From positions 125,971-189,970 of the forward strand of contig NZ_ML112622.1 in NCBI RefSeq assembly GCF_003703975.1: 64,000 nucleotides of DNA, given 5' to 3'. This document shows positions 63,277-64,000 of this stretch, piece after piece. Source of the DNA: Larkinella soli. GTDB taxonomy: Bacteria; Bacteroidota; Bacteroidia; Cytophagales; Spirosomataceae. A model generated the notes under the pieces. The model was not told where the DNA came from. It saw only the letters and a list, made by a program, of their open reading frames with translations, and ran no database searches. The position numbers and the translations under genes were made by a program. The stretch's first letter is position 1; every line of letters starts with the position of its first letter.

Positions 63277-64000
63277 TTACCGGTTCGTGCGGAGATGCCG
63301 GTCGGCAAACTCGATGTACTGCTCCCAGTCGTAGCGGAGAATGTCGTGCTTCCCCTCCCGGATGTGATACCGGACGGTTTCGCCGGTAGGCTGATGGAGG
63401 CCGGGCATCTGGTCGGTGCCGATGCCTTTTTTCCCGTACAGGGCATAGACCGGGTCGGTTTTCCGGGCGCTGGTAAACTCGCCCTTCGGGTCGGCCCACT
63501 GGTCTTCACGGGCGCTCGCTACGTACAAAGGCCGGGGCGCCATCAGCGCCAGCAGTTCGTGCTGGTCGACGGGCAGTGCCTCCGGCCGGTTGTTATAGGA
63601 CCGGTAGCGGTCGCAGAACCAGTGCGGAAAGCTGGTGTTTAATTTTTCAATGGTCTCCCCAAAAATCCGCCGGGACAGAGCCGCCCCCCCTTCGCCCGAA
63701 TCGTTCGAGAGGACGATGTCGAAACGGGGGTCCTGCGCACCGGCCCACAGGGCGGCTTTTCCCTGCCGCGAGTGTCCGACGGCGATGGCCCGACCGACAT
63801 CGACCGAAGGGTCGGTTTCGAGATAATCCAGCATCCTGGACATGCCCCAGGCCCAGACGCCGATGGCTTTCCAGCGGTCGGGCGCTCCCTCGACGGGCGG
63901 GTCCAGGACGGAACGAATGCCGGTTTTCCAGCCCTCGGGATGGTCAGGCTCCAGGTCGCCGTAGTAGGCGGTGGCGACGGCATAGCCTTTGGACAGGATC
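63277..64000 (-). CDS. CE15-like glucuronoyl esterase / alpha/beta hydrolase, cut by window edge
   Basis: The visible 240 C-terminal residues form an alpha/beta hydrolase with nucleophile motif [17 protein letters not shown] and [55 protein letters not shown] and [18 protein letters not shown] follow. This set is that of family CE15, enzymes that cut ester links between glucuronoxylan and lignin. The N-terminus and any signal peptide lie outside the window. With the GH43, GH78 and trehalase genes it adds to a scattered plant-polysaccharide capability. Confidence 0.85.
   Translation of the reverse strand, partial: ILSKGYAVATAYYGDLEPDHPEGWKTGIRSVLDPPVEGAPDRWKAIGVWAWGMSRMLDYLETDPSVDVGRAIAVGHSRQGKAALWAGAQDPRFDIVLSNDSGEGGAALSRRIFGETIEKLNTSFPHWFCDRYRSYNNRPEALPVDQHELLALMAPRPLYVASAREDQWADPKGEFTSARKTDPVYALYGKKGIGTDQMPGLHQPTGETVRYHIREGKHDILRYDWEQYIEFADRHLRTNR

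Overview
The window looks like chromosomal DNA of a high-GC member of the Bacteroidota, most likely order Cytophagales (Spirosoma/Larkinella-like). This is inferred from protein style and gene content, not from a database match. Supporting signs are: promoters of the Bacteroidota type (TTG/TTTG, about 20 bases, TAnnTTTG), seen best at pyrD and purQ; scarce Shine-Dalgarno sequences; Tat- or lipobox-bearing Gfo/Idh/MocA and ferritin-like proteins; a LytTR regulator; the ftsK-lolA neighbourhood; and a bacillithiol-type YpdA. I see no rRNA, no intact tRNA, no CRISPR array and no prophage.

Layout. 1-3369: carbohydrate genes (cut-off GH37 trehalase, MFS permease, secreted GH43 enzyme). 3615-7998: a compact five-gene signalling operon, rsbR-rsbS-rsbT-rsbX followed by a PAS histidine kinase. 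It is a stressosome module whose apparent output is a kinase rather than a sigma factor. 8033-16361: WYL regulator, an orphan protein, a Tat Gfo/Idh/MocA oxidoreductase, priA, and a KefG/KefB-like potassium/proton antiporter pair. 16447-18244: a small, visibly more AT-rich accessory patch with an Xre regulator, a SymE-like toxin, an MNT nucleotidyltransferase, a frameshifted HEPN partner, a tRNA-like remnant and a palindromic repeat. 18245-24253: YegP-like protein, ypdA, GH78-like enzyme and two exported ferritin-like proteins. 24254-29708: uvrA, a REP-associated (RAYT-like) transposase with three palindromes beside it, a GRP sugar transporter and ribokinase.

30028-33060: proBA and aat. 33418-37791: arginine genes (GNAT candidate for the first step, argG, argC) with a glycosyltransferase coupled between argG and argC. 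37957-46553: acyl-CoA ligase, LytTR regulator, cysM, pyrD, ftsK, a LolA-like carrier and purQ. 46630-50383: nested inverted repeats, a 5'-nucleotidase split into two overlapping genes, an M1 peptidase and a 59-residue unknown protein. 50565-57100: ahcY with an aminotransferase, ruvX-def-nitrilase operon, Nudix, VOC and a second WYL regulator. 57290-64000: a repeat-rich exported protein, a Gfo/Idh/MocA plus GMC oxidoreductase pair, ArsR-type regulator, old yellow enzyme, and a cut-off CE15-like esterase.

The strongest candidate for an under-described system is the stressosome operon at 3615-7998. It carries three RsbT/RsbW-type ATPase domains in a row, the last one degenerate and fused to a PAS histidine kinase. 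Most other genes are ordinary housekeeping genes. Long open frames opposite them are shadows caused by high GC and were left out.
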